Part shown: positions 35,890-45,236 of the stretch, one piece after another | Position numbering within the stretch: position 1 is the stretch's first letter | How the letters are laid out: every line of letters starts with the position of its first letter | Source of the DNA: Bosea sp. NBC_00550 | GTDB lineage: Bacteria; Pseudomonadota; Alphaproteobacteria; Rhizobiales; Beijerinckiaceae | DNA: 64,000 nt | Reading direction: 5' to 3' | NCBI RefSeq assembly: GCF_026020075.1 | Contig: NZ_CP102772.1 | Location: 1,488,001 to 1,552,000 of the forward strand | The notes under the pieces: generated by a model | Databases searched by the model: none | What the model was told of the DNA's origin: nothing | Seen by the model: the letters and a program-made list of their open reading frames with translations, nothing else | Translations under genes and position numbers: made by a program

Positions 35890-36889
35890 CGAAACCATCC
35901 GCGCCGTGCTGCGCGAGCACATCCATGACGCATCGAGCCAGTGGAATCTCGGCACCTTCGGCGCGATCGCCGAGTTCATGCGCGATCCCGGCGAGGAGGT
36001 CGTGATCGTCGATAAGCCCTCCCGCCTCTCCGCCACGACCGCGCGCGGCGGCATCGGCTTCGACAATCTCGACGGCGCCCCCCTCTTCGCCTCGGAAAGC
36101 GCCGTCGGCGCGAGCTGGAGCCCCCGCGTCTCGCTCTGCCTGCTGGAAGACGCCTGCGCTATGAACCGGCGCACCGTTCTCACCGAACTCGGCCCCGATG
36201 CCCAAGCGCTGCGCACCGAGGATGCCAACGCGATCCTGTTCGACATGGGGCTCGGCACCCTGCAGACCGACATCTGCATCCGCACCGGCGATCCCGAACT
36301 GATCGCGCTGCTGCGCGCCCAGGCCGGCCGCTCGCTGTTCGAGCCCGGCAATCCGGCGATGCCGGCGATCGTCGCTGCCGGGCCGCATCGCGTCTTCCTC
36401 GCCCGCATCGGCCGCTGCGAGGTCTACCAGCCGATCCCGCCGGCCGGTGGCAAGAGCCCCGAGGGCCCGCACACCCATGTGCTGCCGCAGCTGCTGCGCA
36501 GCGGCCGCACCCATGCCGCGACCGAACCGGTACCAGAGGGCTACGTGCCTTGTGCCCATCTCGTTCCGGCCCATCCGGTCCGCGACGCGATGGGGCACCC
36601 GCGCCCCTTCGACGCCGCTGCCCACCAAGGCTTCGAAAGCCTGATCGCCCGTTTCGCCGACCCGGCAATCGCCGCGGTGAAACAGGCGCTGCGCGAAGCC
36701 GTCGACAAAGGGGTTTCGCCGGAAGCCTTTGCCGTGCCGGGGACCAAGTTCGAGCGCCACGCCTTGCGCGTCGCGCTGCGCCAGCTCGCCGCCGTTGCGC
36801 CCGACACGGCCGGGCTGGCGGACTGGCTCGCCTGGCACGAGGCCCGCGAGCGTGGCGGAGAGACGGAAGCGGACCCCTACGCCCATTGA
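35879..36889 (+). CDS. Conserved protein of unknown function in the cobalamin uptake operon
   Basis: This 336-residue protein overlaps the end of btuD by 11 bases and so is tied to B12 uptake. It has no signal peptide or membrane helix. Visible features are a Cys pair (CLLEDAC), further Cys at DICIRTG, GRCEVYQP and YVPCAH, and a His-rich stretch (GPHTHVLPQLL, AHLVPAHP) near residues 198-235. Gly/Pro-bounded repeats suggest two alpha/beta halves. I do not recognise an enzyme family with confidence. A role in handling, sensing or trafficking cobalamin or its metal is an inference from the operon only. Confidence 0.8.
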   Translation: MSDSETIRAVLREHIHDASSQWNLGTFGAIAEFMRDPGEEVVIVDKPSRLSATTARGGIGFDNLDGAPLFASESAVGASWSPRVSLCLLEDACAMNRRTVLTELGPDAQALRTEDANAILFDMGLGTLQTDICIRTGDPELIALLRAQAGRSLFEPGNPAMPAIVAAGPHRVFLARIGRCEVYQPIPPAGGKSPEGPHTHVLPQLLRSGRTHAATEPVPEGYVPCAHLVPAHPVRDAMGHPRPFDAAAHQGFESLIARFADPAIAAVKQALREAVDKGVSPEAFAVPGTKFERHALRVALRQLAAVAPDTAGLADWLAWHEARERGGETEADPYAH

Positions 36890-37075
36890 GCCGGGGTCGG
36901 CTTGATCTCCCGGCCTGAGCTCGCCGCATGGCCGCTGCGGCGGGAATGGAGAGGCGTAGCCGTTGAGAGGCGCGGTATCACCCCTTAGGCTGGTCGCGCC
37001 TGGGAGCCGGCCCGTCATGACGGCCTGCTCCCTGATTCACGATCTCAACGCTTCCTCGCAAAGGCCTGCACCGAA

Positions 37076-38455
37076 ATGGCTTCCTCCGACGCATTGGCTC
37101 CGGTCTTCGATCACATCGAAGCCAACCGCAGCGCCTTCCTCGACCGGCTGATCGCCTATCTGCGCCATCCGAGCATCAGCGCCGAGAACATCGGTATCGC
37201 CGAGGTCGGTGCGCTGCTGGTCGAGATGCTGACCGAGATCGGACTGGAAACCAGCCTCATCCAGACCGAGGGCCATCCCATGGTCGTCGCCCGCTGGGAG
37301 AAGGCGCCGGGCAAGCCGACTGTGCTGCTCTACGGCCACTACGACGTGCAGCCGCCGGACCCGCTCGAGAAGTGGATTTCGCCGCCCTTCGAGCCCACCA
37401 TCCGTGACGGCCGGCTCTATGCGCGTGGCGTCGGCGACAACAAGGGCCAGCATTTCGCCCAGATCCTCGCCATCGAATCCCATCTCAAGATCCACAGCGA
37501 ATTGCCCTGCAACGTCATCCTGCTGCTGGAGGGCGAGGAGGAGATCGGCAGCCCCCGCATCGCGGGCTTCGTGCGCGCCAACAAGGAATTGCTGCAGGCC
37601 GACCTCGCCGTCACCGCCGACGGCCCGCGCCATGCCAGCGGCGCGCCGACCATCAAGTTCGGCTCGCGCGGCGTCGTTTCCTTCGACCTGCGCTGCCGCC
37701 ATGCCAGCCGCGACGTCCATTCGGGCAATTTCGGCGGCGTCGTGCCGAACCCGATCTGGACGCTGGTCCACCTGCTCGCCACCATGAAGAACGAGGCCGG
37801 CGAGATCACCATCGAAGGCCTGCACGACGCGGTCGAGCCGCCGACGGCCGAGGATATCGAGGCGATCAAGCACCTGCCGCTCGATATCGACGCGTTCAAG
37901 CAGGGGCTCGGCCTCACCCGCCTCGATGCGCCGCTCGACCGGCCCTTCTACGACCGTCTCTGCTTCCAGCCGACGCTGACGATCAACGGCTTCCACGGCG
38001 GCTATGGCGGGCCGGGCACCAAGACCGTGCTGCCCAATGAAGCGCTGGTGAAATGCGACATTCGCCTCGTCGAAGCGCAGGACCCGCAGGACATCCTGCG
38101 CAAGGTCGCGGCCCATGTCGCCAAGCACGCGCCGGAGGTCGAGTTCATCGTCGAGGAAACCGGCATGCAGCCCTCCAAGACGCAGATCGCCTCGGCCTAT
38201 ACCGCGCCGCTGCGCCGCGCCTTCGTCGCGGCCCATGGCGAGGAGCCGCTGCTGATCCCCGCCGGCTTCGGCAGCCTGCCGAATTACGTGTTCACCAAAA
38301 TCCTCGGCATCCCCGCCTATGTCACGCCCTATGCCAACCATGACGAGGCCAACCACGCGCCCAACGAGAACATGACGCTGGATTGCTTCCAGAGCGGCAT
38401 CAGGACGGGCGCGGCGCTGCTGCACGAGCTTGGGCAGTTGCAGAACGAGGGCTGA
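37076..38455 (+). CDS. M20-family metallo-dipeptidase
   Basis: This 459-residue protein has the M20 metal-site motifs in order: YGHYDVQPP, GVGDNKGQ, LEGEEEIGS, a DGPR ligand loop and a final NHDEANHAPNEN. The dimerisation lid domain lies at about 210-330. It matches the DUG1/carnosinase-like dipeptidases with two zinc or manganese ions, active in the cytosol on short peptides. It has its own 186-base upstream gap with no recognisable signal, and a weak ribosome site. Confidence 0.92.
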   Translation: MASSDALAPVFDHIEANRSAFLDRLIAYLRHPSISAENIGIAEVGALLVEMLTEIGLETSLIQTEGHPMVVARWEKAPGKPTVLLYGHYDVQPPDPLEKWISPPFEPTIRDGRLYARGVGDNKGQHFAQILAIESHLKIHSELPCNVILLLEGEEEIGSPRIAGFVRANKELLQADLAVTADGPRHASGAPTIKFGSRGVVSFDLRCRHASRDVHSGNFGGVVPNPIWTLVHLLATMKNEAGEITIEGLHDAVEPPTAEDIEAIKHLPLDIDAFKQGLGLTRLDAPLDRPFYDRLCFQPTLTINGFHGGYGGPGTKTVLPNEALVKCDIRLVEAQDPQDILRKVAAHVAKHAPEVEFIVEETGMQPSKTQIASAYTAPLRRAFVAAHGEEPLLIPAGFGSLPNYVFTKILGIPAYVTPYANHDEANHAPNENMTLDCFQSGIRTGAALLHELGQLQNEG

Positions 38456-38470
38456 GCCTGGCCTAAAACT

Positions 38471-38565
38471 CGTCATTCCGGACAAGCCGCGAAGCGGCGC
38501 CGATCCGGAATCCATCGGAGGTCTGGGCGCTCTACGATGGATTCCGGGTCAAGCCCGGAATGACG
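38471..38565. repeat. Dispersed palindromic intergenic repeat, copy 1
   Basis: CGTCATTCCGG at 38471-38481 is the exact inverse of CCGGAATGACG at 38555-38565, and an inner pair, GATCCGGAATCCATCG / CGATGGATTCCGG, nests within. The same motif family recurs at 59810 (CGTCATCCCGGGCTTGACCC). Such elements are scattered between genes in many Hyphomicrobiales. It sits between the convergent dipeptidase and surf1 genes. Confidence 0.8.
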
Positions 38566-38600
38566 GCGTGTTTCTGAATCATGCGGGAACCACGCCGAAC

Positions 38601-39350
38601 CTATGCGGCCGACGATCCCTCGTCGGCCTTGCCCCTCAACAGGAAGACCACCGCCCCGGCGCTCATCAGAGCCAGGCAGAACCAGGTCAGCGCATAGACC
38701 AGATGCGTGTTGCGGAAGCTGACCTGGGTCATGCCGCCCTGCGGCAGCGGACCGGGCTCCGAAGTGGCGTCGGCATCGACGAAATAAGGCGCGACAGCAC
38801 CAAGGCTCCCCGCCCCGGCGATCGCCGCCACGTCGCGCGAGTACCAGCGCCCGGCAGCCGCGTCGTTGGCGCGTAGGAAGCCGCCTCCGGGCTCGCTCGG
38901 CCGCAGCAGCCCGACCACCCTCGCCTCGCCGGCAACCTTGCGCCGCTCGTCAGGCCCGCGCCGATCCTCCGGCACGAAACCGCGATTGACGAGGACGGTG
39001 AAGCCGGCATCGGCCCGGAACGGCGCCAGGACCCAGAAGCCGGGGCCAAGTTCGGTCACGGCCATCGTCAGCGTCTCCGGCGCATCGAGATAGCGCCCCT
39101 GCAGGGCGACGCGGCGGTATTCGTCATTGGCTGGATTGAGCGCCGGCCACTCTGCCGGCCCCGGCGCAGCCATGGCCTGCGCATGGATGCGCGCATCGAC
39201 ACGGGCGATCAGATCGAGCTTCCAGCTCCGCCGCTGGACCTGCCAGATCCCGAGCGCGACGAAGACCAGCGTACACAGGCAGAGCGCGGCGGCGAAGACG
39301 AAACGTTCTGTGCGCGGGCGGCCCCTCGCTCCTGTTTCCGGCGGCGTCAT
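38601..39350 (-). CDS. SURF1-family oxidase assembly protein
   Basis: This 249-residue protein has the SURF1 layout: an N-terminal membrane helix (FAAALCLCTLVFVALGIWQVQR), a soluble domain with the ELGPGFWVLAPFR and NRGFVPEDRR motifs, and a C-terminal helix (TWFCLALMSAGAVVFLL). SURF1 helps insert haem into the catalytic subunit of haem-copper oxidases. It is the last gene downstream of cyoABCD, separated by the 141-bp palindrome. Confidence 0.93.
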   Translation of the reverse strand: MTPPETGARGRPRTERFVFAAALCLCTLVFVALGIWQVQRRSWKLDLIARVDARIHAQAMAAPGPAEWPALNPANDEYRRVALQGRYLDAPETLTMAVTELGPGFWVLAPFRADAGFTVLVNRGFVPEDRRGPDERRKVAGEARVVGLLRPSEPGGGFLRANDAAAGRWYSRDVAAIAGAGSLGAVAPYFVDADATSEPGPLPQGGMTQVSFRNTHLVYALTWFCLALMSAGAVVFLLRGKADEGSSAA

Positions 39351-39363
39351 CGCGGCGCCCTCG

Positions 39364-39504
39364 GAGACTGTTTGGCAACTCGCTGCGGGGTGTCGAATGG
39401 CGGTGCTTTCGAGAACCGGAGCGGAGCGTACTTCGGTACGTGAGCACCGGAAGCCCAGAAAGTGCCGTCAGTCGACCGCAGCAGCAGAGGTGCCAAGCAG
39501 TCTC
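39364..39504. repeat. 141-bp imperfect palindrome between cyoD and surf1
   Basis: The outer arms (GAGACTGTTTGGCA at 39364-39377 against TGCCAAGCAGTCTC at 39491-39504) and inner segments (CTGCGG..., GGTGCTTTC, CCGGAGCGGAGCGTAC) fold back around a perfect CGTAC-TTCG-GTACG hairpin at 39427-39440, exactly at the centre. It could form a long cruciform in DNA, or a long hairpin in RNA read from either strand. It is probably a repeat unit of the MITE or REP kind, but no second copy is in the window. Confidence 0.75.
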
Positions 39505-39882
39505 TCACATCTTGTGCAGGTCGCTCGGCATCATGTTGGTATTGAGGTGGTACATCACCCACAGCGAGCCCGAGAGCGCGATCACCACGATGATGATGGT
39601 GAAGATCAGCGCCATCATGCTCCAGCCGCCTTCGGCACGGCTGCTCATGTGGAGGAAGTAGATCATGTGAACGACGATCTGCACGGCGGCGAAGGCCATG
39701 ATCACGATCGCCGTCAGCACGGAGTTGCCGAGCACGTCGTTCATGACGAGCCAGAACGGGATCGCCGTCAGGATGACCGAGAGCACGAAGCCGGTGACAT
39801 AGCCGCGCAGGCTGCCATGCGGCGCGCCGTGCCCGTCATGGTGGTCGGTATGTGCCTCGGCGTGGTTCTGGCTACCGCTCAT
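39505..39882 (-). CDS. cyoD: Cytochrome bo ubiquinol oxidase subunit IV
   Basis: This 125-residue membrane protein has three helices (GYVTGFVLSVILTAIPFWLV, IVIMAFAAVQIVVHMIYFLHM, ALIFTIIIVVIALSGSLWVM) and a His-rich N-terminus (HAEAHTDHHDGHG). CyoD stabilises the oxidase during assembly. Its ATG overlaps the cyoC stop (ATGA). Confidence 0.95.
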   Translation of the reverse strand: MSGSQNHAEAHTDHHDGHGAPHGSLRGYVTGFVLSVILTAIPFWLVMNDVLGNSVLTAIVIMAFAAVQIVVHMIYFLHMSSRAEGGWSMMALIFTIIIVVIALSGSLWVMYHLNTNMMPSDLHKM

Positions 39883-40517
39883 TTCAGCACGCCCATCAGG
39901 TAGACGAAGGTGAAGACGCCGATCCAGACGACGTCGAGGAAGTGCCAGAACATGCTCAGGCACAGCAAGCGGCGCCGGTTGGCCTCGATCAAACCGCGCT
40001 TCGAGACCTGCACCATCAGCACCGTCAGCCAGATCAGGCCGAAGGTGACGTGCAGCCCGTGCGTACCGACCAGCGTGAAGAAGGACGACAGGAAGGCGCT
40101 GCGCATCGGCGTCGCACCCTCATGGATGAGGTGCGCGAATTCGTAGAGCTCGATCGCGAGGAAGGCGAGGCCGAAGAGCCCGGTCACCACGAGCCAGCCC
40201 TGCATCGCCGCCTGCCGGCCCTTGTCCATCGCCAGCATGGCGAAGCCGTAGGTGATCGAGGAGAACAGCAGCATGGCGGTGTTGACCGCGACCAGCCTGA
40301 GGTCGAACAGGTCGGCGCCGGACGGCCCGGCCGCATAGTTGCGCCCGAGCACGCCGAAGGTCGCGAAGAGGACCGCGAAAACCAGGCAGTCGCTCATCAG
40401 ATAGAGCCAGAAGCCGAGCATGGTCGAGCCGCCCGAATGCTCGTGCTCATCTTCCGTGACGTAGAACGCCGGAACGCTCGCCGCGGCCTGCGCCTGCGCT
40501 TTCGCCTTAGCCATCAT
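39879..40517 (-). CDS. cyoC: Cytochrome bo ubiquinol oxidase subunit III
   Basis: This 212-residue protein has five membrane helices and the subunit III motifs GFWLYLMSDCLVFAVLFATF and HGLHVTFGLIWL. It follows cyoB by 6 bases on the minus strand. The subunit supports stability of the oxidase and a proton-uptake surface. Confidence 0.95.
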   Translation of the reverse strand: MMAKAKAQAQAAASVPAFYVTEDEHEHSGGSTMLGFWLYLMSDCLVFAVLFATFGVLGRNYAAGPSGADLFDLRLVAVNTAMLLFSSITYGFAMLAMDKGRQAAMQGWLVVTGLFGLAFLAIELYEFAHLIHEGATPMRSAFLSSFFTLVGTHGLHVTFGLIWLTVLMVQVSKRGLIEANRRRLLCLSMFWHFLDVVWIGVFTFVYLMGVLK

Positions 40518-40523
40518 CGCCCC

Positions 40524-42524
40524 TCAGGCCCCACGCAGCTGCTCGCTGCGCAAATCCTCTTCGCGCAGAACGGCTTCGGCCGGGATGTGGAAGTCGCGGT
40601 CGTAGTTGAAGCTGTGCGCGATCGCCGTCCCGACCACGCCGACGAAGGTCAGCGCCGCCAGCCACCAGATGTACCAGATCAGTGCAAAGCCACAGATCGT
40701 CGCCAGCCCCGCGATGATGACGCCGGCGCCGGTATTCCTGGGCATGTGGATCGGCCGGAACCCGCCGAGCGGGCGCCGGTAGCCGCGCTTCTTCATGTCG
40801 GCCCAGGCGTCGAGGTCATGCGCGATCGGCGTGAAGGCAAAGTTGTAGGCCGGCGGCGGCGAGGAGGTCGACCACTCCAGCGTGCGCCCGTCCCAGGGGT
40901 CGCCGGTCGTGTCGCGCAGCTCTTCGCGGCGCAGGATGCTGACGACGATCTGGATCAGCAAGCACAGGATGCCGAGGGCGATCAGCACCGCGCCGAACGC
41001 CGCGACCACGAACCAGATCTGCAGCGAAGGGTCCTCGAAGCGGCTGAGGCGCCGCGTCACGCCCATCAGGCCGAGCACGTAGAGCGGCATGAAGGCGACA
41101 TAGAAGCCGATGACCCAGAACCAGAACGAGAGCACGCCCCAGAAACGGTCGAGCTTGAAGCCGAAGGCCTTCGGGAACCAGTAGGCGATGCCGGCGAAGA
41201 CGCCGAAGACCACGCCGCCGATGATGACGTTGTGGAAGTGGGCGATCAGGAACAGGCTGTTGTGCAGCACGAAATCGGCCGGCGGCACGGCGAGCATCAC
41301 GCCGGTCATGCCGCCGATGACGAAGGTCAGCATGAACGCCAGCAGCCACATCATCGGCAGCTCGAAGCGGATGCGCCCGCGATACATCGTGAACAGCCAG
41401 TTGAAGATCTTCGCCCCCGTCGGGATCGAGATGATCATCGTCGTGATGCCGAAGAAGGAGTTCACGCTGGCGCCGGAGCCCATTGTGAAGAAGTGGTGCA
41501 GCCAGACGAGGTAGGAGAGGATGGTGATGACCACCGTCGCATAGACCATCGAGGCGTAGCCGAAGAGGCGCTTGCCGCAGAAGGTCGAGGCCACCTCCGA
41601 ATAGACGCCGAAGATTGGCAGGATCAGGATGTAGACCTCGGGGTGCCCCCAGATCCAGATCAGGTTCACGTACATCATCGGGTTGCCGCCGAGATCGTTC
41701 GTGAAGAAGTTGGTCCCGACATAGCGGTCGAGCGTCAGCAGCGCGAGCGTCGCCGCCAGGATCGGGAAGGTCGCGACGATCAGCACGTTGGTGCACAGCG
41801 ACGTCCAGGTGAAGACCGGCATCTTCATCATGTCCATGCCGGGCGCCCGCATCTTCACGATGGTCGCGATCAGGTTGACGCCCGAGAGCGTCGTGCCCAC
41901 GCCCGCGATCTGCAGGGCCCAGAGGTAATAGTCCATGCCCACCCCGGGCGAGTATGCCGCCCCCGAGAGCGGCGGGTAGGCGAGCCAGCCCACCTTGGCG
42001 AACTCGCCGACGAAGAGCGACGCCATCACCAGCACGGCGCCGCCGACCGTCATCCAGAAGCTGAAATTGTTGAGGAAGGGGAAGGCGACGTCGCGCGCGC
42101 CGATCTGCAGCGGCACGACATAGTTCATCAGCCCGGTGACGAAGGGCATCGCCACGAAGAAGATCATGATCACGCCATGCGCCGTGAAGATCTGGTCGTA
42201 ATGGTGCGGCGGCAGGTAGCCTTCATTGCCGGCGAAGGCGATCGCCTGCTGGCCGCGCATCATAAGCGCGTCGGCGAAGCCGCGCAGCAGCATGATCACG
42301 CCCAGGATCATGTACATGATCCCGATCTTCTTGTGGTCCACGCTGGTGAACCACTCGTGCCAGAGATAGCCCCAGAGCTTCAGCCGGGTGACAAGCGCGA
42401 CGAGTGCCAGGCCGCCGAGCGCGACAGCCGCGAAGGTCCCGATCAGGATCGGCTCGTGATATGGGATCGCCTCGAGCGTGAAGCGTCCGAATACGAGCTT
42501 CCACCATTCGGGATAGGAGGTCAT
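40524..42524 (-). CDS. cyoB: Cytochrome bo ubiquinol oxidase subunit I
   Basis: This 666-residue catalytic subunit has about fifteen helices. The ubiquinol-site residues known from E. coli are present: R81 and D85 in [14 protein letters not shown]108 and Q111 in [11 protein letters not shown], with H116 as a haem ligand. The CuB ligands and the cross-linked Tyr lie in [12 protein letters not shown], further His in [12 protein letters not shown], and haem ligands in [10 protein letters not shown]. These mark it as a quinol, not a cytochrome c, oxidase. It reduces O2 to water and pumps protons. Confidence 0.97.
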   Translation of the reverse strand: MTSYPEWWKLVFGRFTLEAIPYHEPILIGTFAAVALGGLALVALVTRLKLWGYLWHEWFTSVDHKKIGIMYMILGVIMLLRGFADALMMRGQQAIAFAGNEGYLPPHHYDQIFTAHGVIMIFFVAMPFVTGLMNYVVPLQIGARDVAFPFLNNFSFWMTVGGAVLVMASLFVGEFAKVGWLAYPPLSGAAYSPGVGMDYYLWALQIAGVGTTLSGVNLIATIVKMRAPGMDMMKMPVFTWTSLCTNVLIVATFPILAATLALLTLDRYVGTNFFTNDLGGNPMMYVNLIWIWGHPEVYILILPIFGVYSEVASTFCGKRLFGYASMVYATVVITILSYLVWLHHFFTMGSGASVNSFFGITTMIISIPTGAKIFNWLFTMYRGRIRFELPMMWLLAFMLTFVIGGMTGVMLAVPPADFVLHNSLFLIAHFHNVIIGGVVFGVFAGIAYWFPKAFGFKLDRFWGVLSFWFWVIGFYVAFMPLYVLGLMGVTRRLSRFEDPSLQIWFVVAAFGAVLIALGILCLLIQIVVSILRREELRDTTGDPWDGRTLEWSTSSPPPAYNFAFTPIAHDLDAWADMKKRGYRRPLGGFRPIHMPRNTGAGVIIAGLATICGFALIWYIWWLAALTFVGVVGTAIAHSFNYDRDFHIPAEAVLREEDLRSEQLRGA

Positions 42525-42555
42525 GGGTTCCTCGTCTCGCTAGCGCGGAAGCGCT

Positions 42556-43638
42556 TCAGTTGGCGATGCGGGCGGTCACGCCCGCGGTGCCGTAGACGTC
42601 GGTGGGGGTGCAGATCGCCGTCACGAACGGGCGCGGCGGCATCGGCTGCCCGCCCCGGCGCACGCTCTTGTCGTATTCGAGCTGCGCGACGATATGGATG
42701 CCTTCCTTGCCGCCGCCGCCCTTGGCGTCCATCGCCATCATGTCGCGCGTGCACATCTTGGCCCGGTCGACGCACATGTTGAGGATGGCCCCGAAGAGAT
42801 CGGGCGGGACGTCGCGGAACTGTCGTACCGGCTCGCGTTCGCTCGGCTTCTCCAGCACGAGGTATTCGTCGCGCCCGAGCGGGCTGCCCTTGCCGATGGC
42901 ACCCTGCACCCAATCCCCGAACGCCTTCTCGTCGACGCCGCGGAAGCGGAAACGCATGTCGGAGAAGCCGGCGCCGCTGTAATTCGCGGAGAAGCCCTCG
43001 AAGTCGCCGGCATGGTTGATCACGGCATGAAGCTTCGTCTGCATCCCGGGCATGGCGTAGATCTGGCCGGCCAGCGCGGGGATGAAGAGCGAGTTCATCA
43101 CCGAGGAGGAGGTGATGCGGAACTCGATCGGCTGGTCGACCGGCGCCACCACCTCGTTGAGCGAGGCGATGCCCTGTCCCGGGTAGAGGAACAGCCATTT
43201 CCAGTCGAGCGCGACCACCTGGATCACCAGCGGCTGCTTCGCGACCCCGTTCCCGCCAGCTTTGGCCTCGACGCTCGGCTTGGAAGCGCTGATACGGTTG
43301 AGCGGCCGATAGGGGTCGAGCAGATGCGTGCCCATCCAGGTCATCGCGCCGAGAACGACGATGATCAGCAGCGGCACCGACCAGATCACCACCTCGAGCG
43401 GCAGCGAGTGATTCCAGTTCGGATGGTAGGTAGCCTCCGCCGAGGCGCGGTAGCGCCAGGCGACGAAGATCGTCAGCGCCATCACCGGGATGATGACGAG
43501 CAGCATCAGCGCGACCGAGGCCAGCATGAGGTTGCGCTGTTGCAGCGCAACATCGCCGGAGGGCGCCAACAGCACCATCTGACAGCCGCCGAGCAGCACG
43601 AAAGCCGGCAAAGCCGCTAGAAATCGATAGATCCGCAA
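42556..43638 (-). CDS. cyoA: Cytochrome bo ubiquinol oxidase subunit II
   Basis: The protein (360 residues from the proposed TTG 43638) has a lipoprotein signal (LPAFVLLGGC), two helices (MLLVIIPVMALTIFVAW, VIWSVPLLIIVVLGAMTWMG) and a periplasmic cupredoxin domain. The CuA ligands of cytochrome c oxidases are missing (SANYSGAGFSDM stands there), as expected for a quinol oxidase. The TTG has GGAGG 10 bases upstream and puts the lipobox close to the N-terminus; in-frame ATGs at 43686 and 43710 have weak sites. First gene of cyoABCD-surf1. Confidence 0.88.
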   Translation of the reverse strand: MRIYRFLAALPAFVLLGGCQMVLLAPSGDVALQQRNLMLASVALMLLVIIPVMALTIFVAWRYRASAEATYHPNWNHSLPLEVVIWSVPLLIIVVLGAMTWMGTHLLDPYRPLNRISASKPSVEAKAGGNGVAKQPLVIQVVALDWKWLFLYPGQGIASLNEVVAPVDQPIEFRITSSSVMNSLFIPALAGQIYAMPGMQTKLHAVINHAGDFEGFSANYSGAGFSDMRFRFRGVDEKAFGDWVQGAIGKGSPLGRDEYLVLEKPSEREPVRQFRDVPPDLFGAILNMCVDRAKMCTRDMMAMDAKGGGGKEGIHIVAQLEYDKSVRRGGQPMPPRPFVTAICTPTDVYGTAGVTARIAN

Positions 43639-43812
43639 GAGACTCAAGACCTCCCTAATCCGGGAACAGCCCTCTCCTATTCCCATTCTTTCGCACCGCA
43701 CATCGGACAATCTGTCCCATTGCGATGGTTTGACGGGTAGCTTCTATCCACCGTATCCATTTGTATGAGGCGCGGGCAAGTCCGGTCGCTCCGGCAACCC
43801 CGCCAGCCTCGA

Positions 43813-43856
43813 GCATTTTCGAGCGAAGCGGACACCGGTTCGCGTGAAGAGAATGC
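43813..43856. repeat. Dispersed GCATTTTC palindromic repeat
   Basis: GCATTTTC at 43813-43820 and GAGAATGC at 43849-43856 bracket GAGCGAAGCGGACACCGGTT, a unit I recall as abundant between genes in Hyphomicrobiales. It lies in the divergent gap between cyoA and the MFS gene. Confidence 0.75.
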
Positions 43857-43886
43857 GACAGGACAGAGAGCTAGGAATTCGCGGTC

Positions 43887-45212
43887 ATGAGCGCTGACGC
43901 GGCGAACCATTCATCGGGGCATCTGACGGACGAGCACGGGCGCGACCATGTCACGCCTGCCGATATCGCGCTGGGCGTCATCATCGGGCGAACGTCGGAA
44001 TATTTCGACTTCTTCGTCTTCGGCCTCGGCTGCGTGCTGGTCTTCCCCGAGCTGGTCTTCCCCTTCGCCGACCGGCTGACGGGCACGCTCTACGCCTTCG
44101 GCATCTTCGCGCTCGCTTTCGTGACGCGCCCGATCGGCTCGGTGCTGTTCTTCGGGATCGACCGCCGGTATGGCCGGGCGACCAAGCTCACCGTCGCGCT
44201 CTTCCTGCTTGGCGGATCGACGGCCGCCATCGCCTTCCTGCCGGGCTATGCGACGCTCGGCATCTGGTCCGTCGTCATCCTCGCCGGCTTCCGCCTGCTG
44301 CAGGGCATCGCACTCGGCGGCGCCTGGGACGGGCTGTCCTCGCTGCTGGCGCTCAACGCTCCGCCCAACCGGCGCGGCTGGTATGCGATGCTGCCGCAGC
44401 TCGGCGCGCCCTTCGGCTTCATCCTCGCTGCCGGGCTGTTCGCCTATTTCGAGGGCGCTCTGTCGAACGAGGATTTCCTCGGCTGGGGCTGGCGCTATCC
44501 CTTCTTCGTCGCGCTGACGATCAATGTCGTGGCGCTGTTCGCGCGGCTTCGCATGGTCGCCACCCAGGAGTTCGCCGAGCTCATGGAAACCCGCGAGCTC
44601 GTGCCGATTCCGGTTCTCGAACTCATCCGCGCCCGCGGCGGTGCGCTCGTCCTCGGCGCCTTCGTGCCGCTGGCAAGCTTCGCGCTCTTCCACCTTGTCA
44701 CCATCTTCCCGGTGAGCTGGATCAATCTCTTCACCGATCGCTCGGTCTCGGAGTTCCTGCTGGTGCAGGCCGCGGGCGGCGTGGTTGGCGCCGGCGCGAT
44801 CGTCACCTCCGGCCTGATCGCCGACCAGATCGGCCGCCGCAACACGCTGTTGCTCTCGGGCGCGATGATCGCCCTGTTCAGCCTGTCGAGCATCGTCGCG
44901 CCGCTGCTCTTCGGCGACAGCCTCGCCGGCCAGACGATCTACGTCATCATCGGCTTCGGCCTGCTCGGCCTCTCCTACGGCCAGACGGCCGGCGCCGTGG
45001 CGTCGAGCTTCGGCACGCAGTACCGCTACACCGGCGCGGCGCTGACCTCCGACCTCGCCTGGTTGCTCGGCGCCGGTTTCGCGCCGCTGGTGGCGCTCAC
45101 GGTATCGAGCACCTTCGGCCTCGCCTGGGTCGGCGTCTACCTGCTGTCCGGCGCGCTCTGCACGCTGGTCGCATTGTCGCTCGATCGCAGGCTGGAGAGC
45201 CGCTACGGCTGA
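43887..45212 (+). CDS. MFS transporter, metabolite:H+ symporter (MHS) family
   Basis: This 441-residue protein has twelve helices. The MHS start (GVIIGRTSEYFDFFVFGLG) and the loop motif GIDRRYGRATK are present, and GRRNTLLLSG repeats the motif in the second half. MHS proteins carry organic acids or osmolytes with protons. It is divergent from cyoA across a 176-bp gap that holds a dispersed repeat. The stop codon lies inside the loop of a terminator hairpin. Confidence 0.88.
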   Translation: MSADAANHSSGHLTDEHGRDHVTPADIALGVIIGRTSEYFDFFVFGLGCVLVFPELVFPFADRLTGTLYAFGIFALAFVTRPIGSVLFFGIDRRYGRATKLTVALFLLGGSTAAIAFLPGYATLGIWSVVILAGFRLLQGIALGGAWDGLSSLLALNAPPNRRGWYAMLPQLGAPFGFILAAGLFAYFEGALSNEDFLGWGWRYPFFVALTINVVALFARLRMVATQEFAELMETRELVPIPVLELIRARGGALVLGAFVPLASFALFHLVTIFPVSWINLFTDRSVSEFLLVQAAGGVVGAGAIVTSGLIADQIGRRNTLLLSGAMIALFSLSSIVAPLLFGDSLAGQTIYVIIGFGLLGLSYGQTAGAVASSFGTQYRYTGAALTSDLAWLLGAGFAPLVALTVSSTFGLAWVGVYLLSGALCTLVALSLDRRLESRYG

Positions 45213-45230
45213 ACCGTAGCGGCCCGTTTT
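45199..45230 (+). terminator. Rho-independent terminator overlapping the MFS stop codon
   Basis: GCCGCTACGG (45199-45208) and CCGTAGCGGC (45214-45223) are perfect arms; the loop contains the TGA stop (45210-45212), and CCGTTTT follows. The convergent crotonase gene ends at 45237. Confidence 0.85.
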
Positions 45231-45236
45231 CTCTGA

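Noticed and set aside
39852..42782. A 976-residue plus-strand open frame opposite cyoC and cyoB
   Set aside because: Composition (His/Asp/Glu/Arg-rich) is the reverse complement of membrane-helix codons; the cyo genes are beyond doubt.
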